Assembly: GCA_948567375.1 (NCBI GenBank)
Contig: OX419762.1
Coordinates: 45,365,034-45,429,033, forward strand
Reading direction: 5' to 3'
Source of the DNA: Lunularia cruciata
Lineage: Eukaryota > Streptophyta > Marchantiopsida > Lunulariales > Lunulariaceae
Length of the DNA stretch: 64,000 bases
Shown: positions 10,700 to 23,384 of the stretch, piece by piece
How positions within the stretch are numbered: position 1 is the stretch's first letter
How the letters are laid out: each line of letters opens with the position of its first letter
Notes under the pieces: model-generated
Told to the model about the DNA's origin: nothing
The model's database searches: none
What the model saw: only the letters and a program-made list of their open reading frames with translations
Made by a program: the position numbers and the translations under genes

Positions 10700-12560
10700 G
10701 GATCATGTGACTAGGAAGTGCAAGTTTGTAGCAATAGGAGAAATCTTTGTGTATTAAATGGACCATTGAAAACAAGTTTATGAAATTGTGTGTCAAGAGG
10801 AAGAGGGAGATTACTAGAGGAAAGAATGATCTTATCAACTATTTGAAAGGTGAGATCATGATAATGTTGATTTAGTACATTACTTTTTCCAATTTGGGCA
10901 ATACAAAGATGAGACTTAGCCTGGTATAAGGATGTAGATAATATGTACAAGAAGGTAGAAGTATGAGGAACTTGAGATGGAAATGGAGCAAGAAGAGAAT
11001 TAAGACAAGTGTTTCTTGTCCATTGTTAAAAAAGAAGGAAGAGAAGCTTGTACTTGCTTACTTGGAATTATTATAAGTGAATTTGGCAATTGCAAGATAT
11101 GTTGAGATGAATGTTGAGAAATGCACATGAAAAATCTTCCAAAGTGTGATTTTTTCATTTGGTTTGCCCATCAAATTGAGAATGATAAGCCCATAGATAA
11201 GGTAAGTTTAGTGCCAAGTAGCTTGAAGAGAACTTGCCAAAATTTACCAATAAAATTTGGATCATGCTCCAAGATAGGAACCTTTGCATCCCATGGTACT
11301 TGAAGCTGGTATCAAAGTAAACTATGGCCAAGGTTAGAGCATCCATTATATCCATAGAAGGTGCCAAAGAAATCTACTTGTTAAGGTTATCAACAAACAC
11401 TACAATTGTCATATGGCCTTGGTCTATCTTTGGCAAAGATGTGATGAAATCTAAGCTCACATGTTCCTATTGAACAAGTGAAATTGGTAGGGCTTGAAGT
11501 AGTCCACTCAAGCTTGATGTTGAACAATTATAGCTATTCCTTCCATTGATGATGTCAACTCTTCATGTGCTCCAAATATAAGGTTTGTGATATGATCACA
11601 TTATCACTTTTTTCTCCAAGAGGTAATATCTCTACACCTTTGTTGCATATACAATTGCATTTTGTTCTTGATCTCAAGTAATATAATTTTTATTTTTTTT
11701 GCATTTAGTTTACTCCATACAAAGGCAATGGGATGAAATTCATATGCAAGTTCTTGTTGGAAAATAGTTCTAATTGCAAATTTAGAAGCATCAAAATCAA
11801 CCACACAAGGTAGTTGAGGATCATATGGTTTAAGGACACCATATCCTTGTGAGGACACCATGTGGGTTGTGAAGATACCATATGTTTCAACTTTTGAATG
11901 GTTCTTCTTGCTTTGTGGAACAATCAAAGCTTGTTGGCTTCCCCAAAAGACCAATCAATGATACAGCCACATGAGCATAGTAGTGGATGAACCATCAATA
12001 AAAAATCACCAAAATAATTTAATCCTCAAAATCGCATGGCATCCTTAGAGGTTGGAAAATTAGTAATGGCCTTGATTTTCTCATTTTCTGTCTTTATCCT
12101 TTTGTTGAAATCCTCTGGCCCAAGAAGGTAATTTCCTAAAATAAAAATTACACTTAGACTTTTTGTAGTAGAACTTCCATTTTTGCAATCATTATAAGAT
12201 TTCTCAAACATGGTTCTTTTTTTCTACCTCCATTTTACTATAAATTAAAATATCATCCAAGAACACAACCATATAGGAATCCAATAGCCCACCTAACACC
12301 TAATGCATTTGATCCATGAAGATTGTTGGAGCATTAATGAACCCAAAAGGTAAAAATCTCTATTCAAAATGCCTCTACCTTGTATGAAAGGTAATCTTCT
12401 ACACATCTTAGATATTAATTGAAATCTACCATTAGCTACTTTGAAAATCCAACTTGGAGAAGTATTATGCTCCACTTTATTGATTGAAAAATTTATCAAT
12501 CCAAGGCAAAGAGATATGAATTCTTCACAATTTAATTATTAAGACCATGATAATCAATGT
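10700..12560 (-). pseudogene. E3 pol: integrase, RNase H and RT, degraded
   Basis: Minus-strand fragments align in order with E1 and E2: integrase core around 11155-11367, RNase H around 11604-11954 (LPCVVDFDASKFAI), the RT connection near 12026-12211 and RT near 12293-12499 (EHNTSPSWIFKVANGRFQLI). Stops and frameshifts occur every 100-300 bp. Catalytic motifs are mostly unreadable. Confidence 0.72.
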
Positions 12561-14110
12561 AGAATCAAAGCCCTCCATCCTTCTTTCATACAAACAATAC
12601 CAATGCTCCCCAAGGATATTGGTTTTGTTATATAAAATCCTTCTCCAACTTGGTTACTGTTATTCAAAGTTCTTATAGCTTCTTTGATGAGAGAAGATAG
12701 ATGGATCTACTCACTAGAGTACTTTTTGACAATAACTTGATCTTGAAATGCATACCTCAATCAAAGTGTAATATCTTTGGAAGTTCATTCAAAACATGTT
12801 TGCAAACTCTTGGACTATCTTATCAACCATTTCTTTTTGAGACTTCTTATCCACATCAGCTTTTCTTTGCACAATAGGCTTGATTAACATAGCAAAAATG
12901 ATCAAATATTCTTTCAAGGCTTGTTCTATAATTTTTATACTAAGAAATTGCTCATCTTAGGACTTACCACTCTTAGGTGTCTTTCTCAAGGATGCTTGAC
13001 AATCTAATCAATCATCCTTACCTTTGTGTTGTGTTAGACCCAATCAAATTGAACCCTATGAAGTTCAAACAAAGGAAGAACTAGAATGATATTGTAGTGT
13101 AGAAGAGCTACAATGAATCTCATATACTCTAAATACTCTTTACTAATTTTGAATAAAATAGGATGAGAGATATGAAATGTAGAACACTTTCTACTATCCA
13201 CCTTCATCAATTTGCTACCTAATACAAACTTGATAGGAATACATAATTATTATGATTATTACATGGACATGCAATTTTTTGAATTCACACAATCAACCAA
13301 AATTATACAACATAATCAAATATCATACTTACAAGCAAATCAAACTTGCATAGTTTGAGCTTTCAATCATGTTGAAACAAATCAAGTTCCCAATAAATGG
13401 CTTATTGCCTCTTATTGGGACTCTTTGTTTCCTTGATTCTCATGCTCCAAGAACTCCATTTGGATAATGGGTTGAGGTTGTCAATTCCTAGTTGGATATT
13501 TGGCAATGCATTGCCTAATTTGGTGACAATAGAATCAACTACCATTTTATCCCGATCATTCTCTATCTATAGTGCCAAGTAGTTTTCATTAGATAATATC
13601 AATCTCCAATAGTGCTAGCTCCTCCACTTCTTTATGATGTGTTTGCACATTCTATGAAGATCTAGGTCAAGATCAAGTTGTGACAACCAAGGAATCAAAG
13701 CACTTGACAATTACATGACTTCCTCTAAATATCTAGGTTTTTGCATGATTACTTCCAATTTGATGTATGATTTCAAGCCTCTCACAAATTAACAAAGAGC
13801 TTCACGTTTCTATATCTTTGGAATTTACATCAATTTCTTTTCAAAGTTAGTGATATAGCTCTTCACAAATCTATTTGTCTCAATTCCACCAATCTATCTC
13901 TTGCAACTTGTGCAACATTCACCACTTAAATTCTCTTAATTATTGCACTCTTGAGTTCTTCACATGTTGAGATTGGAGCAATTCTTTTTTGTTGAGCCAT
14001 GTCTATCTAGGATTACCACTCCATCTAATTTGCTCAAAGCCAAGAGGATATATCTTCATTCATCTAGAAGGCTTAGTCTTTGGGAATTGTTCTTAATTTC
14101 TTCCTCTTGG
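12561..14110 (-). pseudogene. E3 RT start, protease and gag, degraded
   Basis: There is no long frame, but the plus-strand text follows E1 at 51700-53520 line for line: RT N-terminus, protease (about 13020-13370), the gag zinc-finger region near 13400-13640 and the gag core near 13680-14060. This is good nucleotide similarity to a recognisable gag-pol, with no function left. Confidence 0.6.
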
Positions 14111-14499
14111 AAATTTTATCTTTCCATTTGTTGATATTGTTGATCCTCACAATCTCTCTCTCTTTTAACAATCAAGTAAGATGTTTTATCGATTATTACA
14201 TAGTAATGATAACTTTTTGTATCACCACCATCGCTACTACTCAACCAAAATACTACTATAAATGACTAGGTTAACATTAAAATGTAACATGTCCACTACT
14301 TTCCATAAGTTATAATTGGAAGGATCAATGATTCATCAAACAGGGTGAGTGCATGTAGAAAATTATGTCCAAAATGTGAAATAATGAATTGTGTAAAATT
14401 ATTCTTTGTTAGTACGCTAAATGGAAATCTCAATGATTTAGGTGAAAAGGATTTGATTTTCCATGGATTCTATCCAACCCATTCTTGATCTAATACCAA
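14111..14499 (-). other. E3 leader and primer-binding site
   Basis: Leader between gag and 5' LTR. The complement of 14487-14498 reads TGGTATTAGATC, two transitions or changes away from the initiator-Met tRNA PBS seen in E0 (TGGTATCAGAGC). One base separates it from the LTR. A 13-bp duplication (agtaaaagaccaa) follows at the LTR edge. Confidence 0.7.
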
Positions 14500-14626
14500 A
14501 GTAAAAGACCAAAGTAAAAGACCGAGAGAAATAAGAAAATGGAAGATCATATTGGAAATTCTTGCTTGAATGGAATTCCAAATGTCTAGCATGAGCTTGG
14601 TATTTAAAGGCAACCTAAGTTCAAGG
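14500..14626 (-). repeat. E3 5' LTR, left part
   Basis: Begins agtaaaagacc (TG changed to AG) and follows the E3 3' LTR up to the caagg at 14622-14626, where unit B is inserted. The remainder is at 23385-23651. Confidence 0.75.
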
Positions 14627-15249
14627 TATGGTGCCTCACCTCTTTTTGAAGCACAATTTGTTCTTTGTTTTGTAGAACTTAGATAAGAAGAGTGTAAAAA
14701 CAATCATTTAGTAAACAAGATGGGAGACAATTGATTGATTGTCTTCCATCCCAAGGGGAAATCCACCTTTGAGGGGAAAAGGATACAGAAAGAAGATATG
14801 GTTGAAGGATAAGTGATAGAAGATCTTGGCCAAGAGCAAAAAGCCTGGCTCTCATAGAGAGAGATGATCAATCAAGAGAACCTTTTGCAAGGAAACCCTT
14901 TGCCCTAGAAGATCTTTGTCTTGAAGATAGACCTTTGGCCTAGGAGGACCCTTGGCCAGAAATATTCCTTTGCCTAGAACCCCCTTGGCTTGAAGTTTCA
15001 CAAATAAATATAGCACTAAAAAATCAAGAACCACAATTAATGACCATTTGATTGTACTAACGACTCACATGTCAAGTAGCAAAAACTCACCAAAGAGCAT
15101 GCTTCTCAAAAGTTTGTAATAGTTGGATTGAAACCTTAGATATCCATTTGGAGCTTGGAACCTTTTCACATTTGGTAGTATCATCTAGGCAAGATAGGTT
15201 TCACTTCCATCGCCCTAGGCGAGAAGTTTTACTTAGGCCTTTAACCTTT

Positions 15250-15285
<36 letters not shown>

Positions 15286-15420
15286 TATATATATATATAT
15301 ATATATATTTTTTATATATAGTGTTTGTGAACAAGGGATTGGGAAGTGTGAAAGAGAAGTGGGAATGATGAGAGGACAAAAGGGATGGAAGGAGCTACCT
15401 CAATTGCACCAATAGGATGC
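14627..15420 (+). other. B leader
   Basis: No recognisable protein. At about 14875-15000 it contains a run of degenerate cctttggcc / ccttggc motifs spaced about 20-25 bp apart, then the compound microsatellite at 15254. Otherwise I see nothing. Confidence 0.45.
15254..15309. repeat. (GA)n(TA)n microsatellite
   Basis: About 14 GA repeats run directly into about 14 AT repeats, a compound simple repeat within the B leader. Confidence 0.95.
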
Positions 15421-17560
15421 ATAGGGCACTAGAATTCACCATTAAATCCCTAGGATTAGTCAAATGGAAGCTGCATTGTGGATAGGAATTGGTCCTCAAC
15501 AAGAAGCTCAAATTCTTGCTATGGACTTAGGAATTGAGCAATCATGCAAAGTTGCTTGAAATTAGAGATAATTAGGACCCAAGGCTAGTGAATTTGAGAG
15601 GAAATCTTTTTGCTTGGACAAAGGAGCACTGGTAGAGAGTGCTAGGGACTAGCAATTCATCTCTACATAGCATGACTCTGATAGTGTATGATCTAAACCT
15701 GACTAGGCAATCAAAGTCAAGTTTAAAGCAACAATAGAGAGAGATAGAATGAGCAAATAAAGTTGGTATATTCCCATAATTAAAGATCCTACAAGGAGAA
15801 TCTTAGTTGAGTCAATCACGAAGTTGCTAATATCCAAATGAACAACTTACTTGAACAATAATTAGGTAATTTTCTTGGAGTACTATACCAAGGATAACAT
15901 GTGAATTAGGTAGCAATGTTTTAGGCAAGGGCAAGAGAACTTGCAAGAACTATGAACAAAGAAGGAGTAACTCAAGTTTATCCCTTTGTCATCCATTTCT
16001 AACTAGGGATGGATGTGCTAACCCCAAAAGAGAAGAAGAAGTGCACCAACCACTTCTTCCCTATGGGACATTTTGACAAGCCTCAAGAAAGATCACTCAT
16101 GGTACAAAAGTACTTGGACATAGATGTGAAGTTTTCTCACATAGGGAAGTACTTGGAGGCAAAAAACACTTATGATACCTTGGGCTTCAAGACATAGAGA
16201 TAGGAGGAGATTGCCCATATTCCAAAAATGACCTATGATTCCTTCTAGGCCAAAGGAAAAAGAAACAAAGGAGACAAGGAGGATCCTATGCAAGAAGAAG
16301 AAGAAGGCAATGAAAAATAAGTCCTAAAAGAAGGCGGCACTAGGCCACATTCAGATCCTACCTTAACAGCTAGCAAATAATCCTTCATGAGTTATTTCAT
16401 TGGACAAATAGGTAGCCAAAGATCAATAAGGTTGAGAAATTACAATCCACCCTAGCACAAAATCTTCCACAAACAAACAAGAGAGAAGAGAGTGAACCCC
16501 TGGCTTTATTCAAGATAGGAAGTGTGGAGAGTTTGAGTAGGAAGGAAACTCAACCAATCATGGTTTGCAACTAGTGGTGTTTAAGGTTGGTCTAGCCTTG
16601 GAATTAATGGAGCAAATCCTCTCTGCCTACATAGAGTCTCATAGGGGAATGATGGATTATGTATCCCTCATCAGCATCTTCATCAATCAATGCAAAGAGC
16701 AAATAAAGAGAAGATGAAGGCAAGGGAAGAATTGAGAGAAGTCTGTGCCCAACATTTGAAAATGAGGAAAGAAAGCAATGACTTGGCATAGGATGCAGCC
16801 AAGCTCAAGGAGGAAAATGTTTCCTTGGAGAAGGAAATTTGAGAAGAAAAGGCAATGAGAAAAGGTAATTACATCAAAGGAAGAAGAAGAAAAGCATCAA
16901 GTCTAGCTTGAAGAAAGAGAGAAGGCCCAAGCAAAGGAAATCAATATCCTTAAAAAGAGAAATGGAGAAGGGTAAAGTGGTCCTTTGTAGCAGCAGAAGA
17001 AAGACACTAAGAGGAGCTGCAAGTGACCAAGATATAGGTATAGAAGCTTACAAAGACCAGGAAGTAAAAGGAGGAAGCACATAAAAACTGAAAAAAGGGC
17101 ATTCAAGAGGAAATTATGACCAACCTACATGAAGTTTGAGTGCAACTAGAGAAGGAAAAGACACCAGTCTTGTCATGGAAGGAGATGGCATAGGACCATT
17201 TGAGAGAGATTGTAAAGGAGGTGGTGGAGGATTCCTTGGAGAAATTGAAAGCTCAGGATTCTAGATCCCAAGCACATGCATTGACCATGAAAAGCTACTC
17301 AAACAAGTGATTGTAGTAGTTAGGAAACAAGTTAATGGAACACACTTGAAGGAAATTTGAAGATGCCTCAAAAGTGCTACTGGTTGAAATCAAAATATAC
17401 CAAGAGTGTGTAGATTTATTGATTATGATTTGGAAAGGCAATTTTTGTTCTTTGTAGTAGATTTTAGGACAATGATAATTCTTAGCTTGCAAGAAATAGG
17501 CAAAATTTTGTTACGTATAGAACACATCCTTGGCCTGAAATTCTCTTTGGCCTCAAACTC
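15421..17560 (+). pseudogene. Coiled-coil unit protein, copy B
   Basis: The frame is broken by many stops and some frameshifts. LRGNLFAWTKEHW (about 15590) aligns with the C segment LRRKLFAWIEEHW and the T1 RGNPARW segment. SLCHPFLTRDGCANPKREEE (about 15985) aligns with the LLT-containing block in C. A Glu/Lys-rich coiled coil covers about 16680-17400. In B and C an in-frame stop occurs at the same alignment position just before the ELS motif (TAG in B, TAA in C). Same family as T1; function unknown. Confidence 0.62.
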
Positions 17561-17798
17561 TACCTTTGTCTTGATATGCATCTTTGCCCTCTTACAATGA
17601 TTGTAAGAGTTTAAGTACTTGTAAAGTAAACAACAACAAGTAGTTGTGATACGTGGTGGTTGCATAGTCACCTCTTAATTGCACTTAAGATGAGATCAAT
17701 AGGTAAAATTAGTGACCAGTAGAGTAGGTGTAATTAGAAGATTTCTAATACCCTTAGCCATTGATCATCTTAATCTTGAGAGTATGAAACTCTACATA

Positions 17799-17812
17799 TG
17801 GGTTGCAACCCA
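17799..17812. other. Conserved 14-bp palindrome in B tail
   Basis: TGGGTTGCAACCCA is a perfect palindrome. The core GGGTTGCAACCC recurs at the equivalent place in the C tail (41289-41300) although the surroundings have diverged. It could be a dimeric protein-binding site in the LTR; this is inference. Confidence 0.5.
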
Positions 17813-18245
17813 CAAAAGCTCTGTTCACTTCTTTCATAATCAAAGTATTCAGCTTAAAGATTATCTGTGGTACCCACATTTTTTCAATTTGGACGAGTTT
17901 TGAAGAAGAAGTGCCTTGCTGAAACCAAATTGAAACCAAATGGAGAAGAAATGAGAGGAAATTTGTATTTTGATCAAGCCCAAAGAAGTCAAATTTGTGT
18001 CAGATGAAGACGGACTCAGCCAGGATTGAAAGAGTGCAGACCCAAAAGAGGAATAGAAGTTACAGGTTGAGATTCTTGCAGGGGCTATATCTCAATGTTC
18101 ACAAGTCCAAATCAAGCATGCTATATTTCGTTGGAAGCGTCTCGTTTCGAGCTTTCCGTGCCACCAAAATCGCAAAGTTTGGAGGTCTATAGAAGAAGTT
18201 ATAAGTATTTGAAGTTTTAGGAGTAAATTTACAAAATAGTTTAGT

Positions 18246-18390
18246 GTCTTCGGGTTAGAGTCTTCCATCTTCGGACTTCGTACTTGAGACTTGAGACTTT
18301 GATCTTTGGACTTCAGACTTGAGACATCGGACTTTGGACTTCGGACTTCAGTCTTGAGATTTTGGACTTCGGACTTTGGACTTCAGGTTA
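18246..18390. repeat. Degenerate cttcggact / ctttggact repeats
   Basis: Around ten variants of a (c)ttcggactt or tttggactt motif alternate with cttgagac in about 145 bp of T2. CpG-containing and CpG-less versions alternate. Confidence 0.75.
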
Positions 18391-18419
18391 GAAGCTTCTT
18401 CACCTCAAGATAAAGATGA

Positions 18420-19070
18420 CTGTATCTAAGATAGTCGGACCTCGGAGTGCAACGAAGATGACTTTGGGAATCTTGCCAGAGGCATTAGAGAGAGTTAGGA
18501 TAGAGAAAGAATAGATAGTTAGAATACCCATGACTTCAATTTCCATTTCGATTGAAGATTAAACAAGAATTGAAGGAGAAGTAGCAATAGTGAATAAACC
18601 CGAAGTGCAAGATCAGATTGTAAGTGTTTTCGGGTCAGTAATATGAGTGATTAGGGGAAAGTGGGTTACAAATTGAAGGCGTAGATAGTGTACCCATGCT
18701 TTCAGTTACAATTTGTGATGAGGATATAGTAGAATTAACAAAGGAATTGATTGTAATTAGACCCGATGTTGCAAAAGTAGGAATTCAGGTGTCATCGGAC
18801 TTGGTATTTGACACAGTAGGAGAAGAGTGGGTCAAGACATAAGAATGTAGATAGATTACCCATGAGCTCAATTGTAGATTGTAGTGTAGAAGTCGTAGAA
18901 TTAGTGAAGGAATTGGTAAAATCAGCTAAGCCCAAAGAAGGAGAAATAGTAGGAAGATCATCGGGTTTGGAAGCCGATGATGAGGTAGACATCGGATCGG
19001 GATAGAAGTCAATTTTGAGATAGGAAAAGGCAGATATGAAGAGATAGATTGTCCCTTGGGATCTGTAGGT
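18420..19070 (+). pseudogene. T2 remnant of the coiled-coil protein C-terminus
   Basis: Only the C-terminal part is alignable. VDRLPMSSIVDCSVEVVELV matches T1 VCRLPMMGIVDQSKEVLELV, and ADMKR followed by IVPWDL matches T1 ADMKRCIVILDL. Stops interrupt it, including one at the same position as in T1 after the shared ...DL. The rest of the protein is deleted. Confidence 0.65.
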
Positions 19071-19125
19071 AGGAAGAGATGTTAGGAAGCGGTGCCTAGG
19101 TACGCAAGTCTGCCGTTTACTTTAG

Positions 19126-19190
19126 TATATAAGGGGAGCATTCGTAGTACGATGTTATTCAGTATTCAAATTTCAGAAGATAGATAAAGC
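19126..19190 (+). promoter_or_regulatory. T2 TATA box and AATAAA-like signal
   Basis: TATATAAGG at 19126-19134 is a strong plant TATA box. tagataaagc follows at 19181-19190. Same arrangement as T1 and D. Confidence 0.65.
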
Positions 19191-19829
19191 AAAGTGTTGT
19201 CCTCATTGCTCGTCGCTTAAGCTTAATTCCGATTGTCAATTTTGTGTTTGTGTTTGTAAGTGTGTGGAGAATTCTGAAGAGCAAGTCAGTGTGTATGTGG
19301 ATGTTGGAAATCTGCCACCTTGATCTTCATTCTATGTGTTTGATCCTGAGTGAAGGGCATCGGAGCAATGCCTTGACAGATCTGAGAGGAATTGTAGTGT
19401 TGGTAGTATTCTGTATTGGTGAGAGCAGCACGAAGTTGATGTGAAGCAATTTTGATCGAGGAAGTTGTGCCTTCAATGGAGGGGTGGAACACAATTCCGA
19501 GGCAAAATCGGTCTTTGCAATGAAGTGCCGTCTTTGGGAGAATCTGAATCATCACAATCAAGAGTTGTTTGGACAGAATTTGCTATGTTGTGATTATGTG
19601 TGTGTGTATTCATGACAAGTTGTCAAGATTGTGAGCTTGTTACTCTCTTTTGGGTGTAGTTTCTACCTGAGAGATTAAAGAAGCCATCAAGAAGAACTGC
19701 CATTGTGACTTTTGACTTTGTCTTTGACCAATTCTGGATAGTATCTCTGCGAGAACGAACTTTACTGACCCGATTACCACAAAAGTGATATTTGTCGGGT
19801 TGTCACATTATCTCTGAGTGGTTGAGTAA

Positions 19830-20525
19830 TATAACACTGTTAATACATGCATACTCTATCGAGATAGTAAGTTTGGTATTGCAAGTGGTGGAGAAATATT
19901 ATCTATATGAAGTTTAGCTAAGTTGCTACATTTGTCATGATTAGCTAGAGTTAGTCATAGCTAAGATAAAGGTGACCCTATTCTAGAGGAAGGGAAAAGA
20001 GTGAGCACCACTATTTTGTCTTCTAATGTATTGACTTGGTATTATTCTTAATTATTTTAGGGAAAAGTTGAGAACTCTTAGGCCCACAAACCTTGTTGGT
20101 GTAGATTTATTTTTAGTCCAAGTATAGCACATGGGAAGGAATCCTTGACTTAGTTGGTAGGTGGGGATCAAGCCACCTACCCATGGGATTATTCCAATGT
20201 GCTTGAATATTCCTTTTGACTTTTGACTTTATTTGACTTTTAGCCTAGTAACTTGAGTTACTATATTTATTAGTAACTTTGTTGTGTAATGTTTTTACAA
20301 GTATAAAAGCTAGGGTTGAGGAGGTACTCACAGTCCTTTCATTTACAACTATCTTTTTTCTCTTATTGAGTTTTCTAATGAGCAATGTCTTGAGTCTTGG
20401 AAGTGCCTTGGAGTTCTGGCCTTGGAAGATTGTGATGGACTTGGGGTTCCTTGCCTTCTTAATCCATGATGTGCTACCTTAATAGATATCAAAGGTTCAT
20501 CTTAAGTGAGAGACAAGTTTGCACA
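19830..20525 (+). repeat. Solo LTR of the G (Tat-like) family in B
   Basis: It aligns along its whole length with the two LTRs of element G (24406-25097 and 31935-32619), including the TATA box tataaaag near 20302 and the closing gagagacaag block. It starts tataacac (TG to TA). Flanks share only agta, so the duplication is weak. No gag or pol adjoins it; unit B sequence lies on both sides. Confidence 0.75.
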
Positions 20526-20933
20526 TAGTACTTGCTTATGAAATTTGCAATGAATCAAGGAAGCTACCCTTGAAATTCAGCAAGAATAAGTGCTTGAGTA
20601 CCTAAATAAGAAATTTGCACATTATCAAGAAAGTTACACTTGACATTTTGAATGAGCTAGTCAGTGTGAGGAAGGGTTTTGGGAATGATGGAGCATTTGA
20701 GAGTACCATTGAATACAAAATTCAAGTAGACAATTGATTTTGGATTTCATTGGGATTTATGGGAAGAGATGTGCACAGTCAATGATGACATCATGGTGAA
20801 AGAACATTTGGCTTTAAAACCAACCTTTTGGCCTAAAAATTGACCTTTGGGGTAAAATATACCTATTATCACACATTTGGGCTTATTGCCAAGGTAAAAG
20901 AGGCTCTTCAAGAGAAAGGGACCTCTAATGTCA
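20526..20933 (+). other. B tail segment
   Basis: Non-coding and collinear with the C tail (about 41140-40840). At 20800-20865 it carries repeated accttt(t)gg blocks similar to the larger array in C. The tgtca at 20929-20933 precedes element X. Confidence 0.55.
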
Positions 20934-23115
20934 TATTTTGCCTTTCTCTCTCTAGGAACATAAGAGGTGCCTAGTTTTGGAGTTTATGGATAAGAACTTA
21001 TGTGTAGATTTTTCACTAGTAGTCAGAGCACATGTCTTGCTCTATCATTGAAACCTTTTACTCTTGTTTCTAATATTCATTCTATTGGATAGGGGAGTAA
21101 TGGGTAACCTAACCTATCATCACAACACGCACTCCTTGTCTATTGGTCATCACTTCCAACATTACCAAGGATAAAAACATAACACACCTAGAAGGAAGGA
21201 ACCTAAGCACAATACCCACATACCAATCCAAGCCAATTGGGAGTACAACAAGTATGCAAGCATGGAGAGGATCCAATCACAAGAATTCAAAAACAACTCC
21301 TTGTGCTTTTTGTCATAAATGAGCTTTAGAGCATTCTTCTTCTATTCTTAAACTAGTTTTAACCTATACTCCAAGTTTCCTCCAATATGTACTTTAGAGT
21401 TCAACCAATTTCTAATCCAAGTGAGGAAATTCTATATCTTTTTGAAGGGGAAAACTCTATGCAACTCATATGGACATAACTTCCTTTTTGTGATTTGGAT
21501 TCAATGGAAAGCGTGTGAGATAAGATTTTCAATGATATGAACTAAGCTACAACTTGACTACTACAACTACCTTGACAAGGTCTCAAACTTGGCTAGCTTT
21601 TTGCACATTTCCACCGTAATTTTGAAATCCCTAATTGAGGGTTTGCTCTTGGGTCTTGGTAATTTCTAGATTTCTAGATCAGAGATACAAAAAGTCTTCA
21701 AAGCCACTCTAATAACCAAAAATCTTCAATCATGGTCGCAAAAATGGAAGAGTTTGGCATCTAGTAGTGATTGAAGGTAGAATTGCTCCTATTGAGCATA
21801 CAACAATATTTTTAATGAAACTTGTTTACATCAGTTCTCACTCTCTATAAACCTTGAGCCAACCAAATTTTTCATAGTAGCTACTTGTGCTCTTGTCTAA
21901 ACTCTTGCAAAGTCTAATGGCTTAAATCCCATCCCAATTCCTACATATGGATCAATTCCTGAGCTAGCTAACTTATGAGCTCTACAAACCCAAGTATAAT
22001 TGATCCAAGACCTTGAATTCTTTATTCAAGGAATTCACATAAATTTTTCTTTAAATGGTGCAAAATCTAACCACCAACAATACTAGATACTTTTTTGCTT
22101 GATTTGAACCATAGCCTTAGAAGCAACCAAAACTCCAAACCTGATCATAATCTTCTCCTAAAAAATTTGATCTCCAGTGCTCCAACTTCAATTGATCATA
22201 TCTAATTTAAGATTGACTCAAAAGTAAAATAGATTGAGCTCAATATAGTAAGCACTTTATCCACTCACTAATCCCATTGAAGATCATGAAAAGATATGAC
22301 ACAATTGTCAAAATTCTCTTGTTTGCTCATCTGAGTGACAATTTGACCTCTACTACAATTGACTCTAATTGACTCAAAATATGCTCAATTCCCTTGGTTT
22401 TTGTCTTTCAATCATACCATGTTAGCTTTTCTTTCCAACCCTAGTCTACTCTCCTCAAATGCTCTCCTCTAACTCCTTCAATCCTTGAAGAAGTCCAGGT
22501 TTTCCCTATTGGGACCCAAACACTTGCAAATTTGTCATTTAGCCTCTATTTTTTGACAAATGGACCTCACAGCTCTACCTTGAAGCTCATGAATAAATTT
22601 AAATCCTTCTTCTCCTTTAAGAGCACATAAATTGTTAAATCCTAGACTTTCTCATAGGGAAGTATTGTAAGGATGACATGAACTGAGTTTTCTATAATTG
22701 ATTCCATGAATGCCACCCTGAAATGCACCATAAGCCATCATGGTGTAGAATTTGAAGCATGATGAGAAAAATGATTTGGGAATGGCAGATCAGGAGCATG
22801 GAATATCTCTTGCTCAAATGCTTCCTCCAATGCTTTGGTGTCCATGTTCTATTAAAACTCTCACTCTCAACGTCCTCCTCCCACTCGAGACTCCTAAAAC
22901 TAAAACACCCCACTTCCTCTCAACTCTCCACCACCTATATACATCAGAGCCCTTGAAAAGGATAAGATCATATTTCAAATGGCCAACCACTTAAATGCAC
23001 ATAGATTGCTCACATGTTAATAGCTTAACCGTGGGATCCATCATACAACCTACTCCATCTTTATAGAGATAAACCACACTAGTTTACTAGTTCATGGGCC
23101 ACGCAAACCACAACA
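20934..23115 (-). mobile_element. Element X, 2.2-kb LTR-like insertion
   Basis: The minus strand begins TGTTGTGGTTTGC at 23115 and ends GGCAAAATA at 20934. Flanks are tgtca and tgaca (4 of 5 match), and B tail sequence reconnects across it. It aligns over its whole length, inverted, with element Y once the insertions in Y are removed (about 2.2 kb each). No gag, pol or long frame is seen, so it is probably a solo LTR of a long-LTR family. Confidence 0.65.
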
Positions 23116-23384
23116 TGACATTGTCATGAAGTGTACCACCACTATCAAGAGCTTGTTAGATTATATATTTTAAGTGAGTGGTTGTTAATTTCCCTTTTTA
23201 GTAGGATGCCACAATGGATATCCTACCCTCATGGGATTGGTTTCTATCCAAGAGGTTTAACAAGCAAGAATAGACAACTAGTGATATTGTATTCTCATTT
23301 CTAGTCATTTCCAATCCATATCCTTGTAGGAACAATCTGTTCTTACTATTTATACTATTAGTAAGTTGACATTAGGTTGTCACA
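23116..23384 (+). other. B terminal segment
   Basis: The last part of the B tail, ending GGTTGTCACA. It aligns with the C end (40570-40760, minus strand), including a shared run, tttatactatta. Confidence 0.6.

Larger units (their letters stand above)
17866..19807 (+). mobile_element. Coiled-coil unit T2, internally deleted, TSD TTATC
   Basis: Same ends as T1 (TGTGGTACCCACATTTTTT and GGGTTGTCACA), with a perfect 5-bp duplication: ttatc at 17861-17865 and 19808-19812. It is 1,942 bp against 3,764 bp for T1; the conserved domain and most of the coiled coil are missing. The last about 650 bp (19180-19807) align closely with T1 10100-10694. It lies in the tail of unit B. Confidence 0.87.
14627..23384 (+). 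mobile_element. Coiled-coil unit B, holding three later insertions
   Basis: Starts TATGGTGCCTCACCTC (a decayed TGTGGTACCCAC) and ends GGTTGTCACA at 23384. Comparison with the E3 3' LTR shows it split one LTR: caagg on the left, the decayed copy ctaag on the right. Removing T2, the solo LTR at 19830 and X leaves about 3.9 kb, close to T1. The tail pieces (17560-17865, 19813-19829, 20526-20933, 23121-23384) align in order with the uninterrupted tail of copy C. Confidence 0.75.

Noticed and set aside
15254-15309. CRISPR-like or satellite array
   Set aside because: It is a plain dinucleotide repeat; no spaced repeats of CRISPR type occur anywhere in the window.
6931-19807. T1 and T2 as the two LTRs of one element
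   Set aside because: Each has its own perfect 5-bp duplication (AAGAT, TTATC) and sits in a different host (E3 and B).
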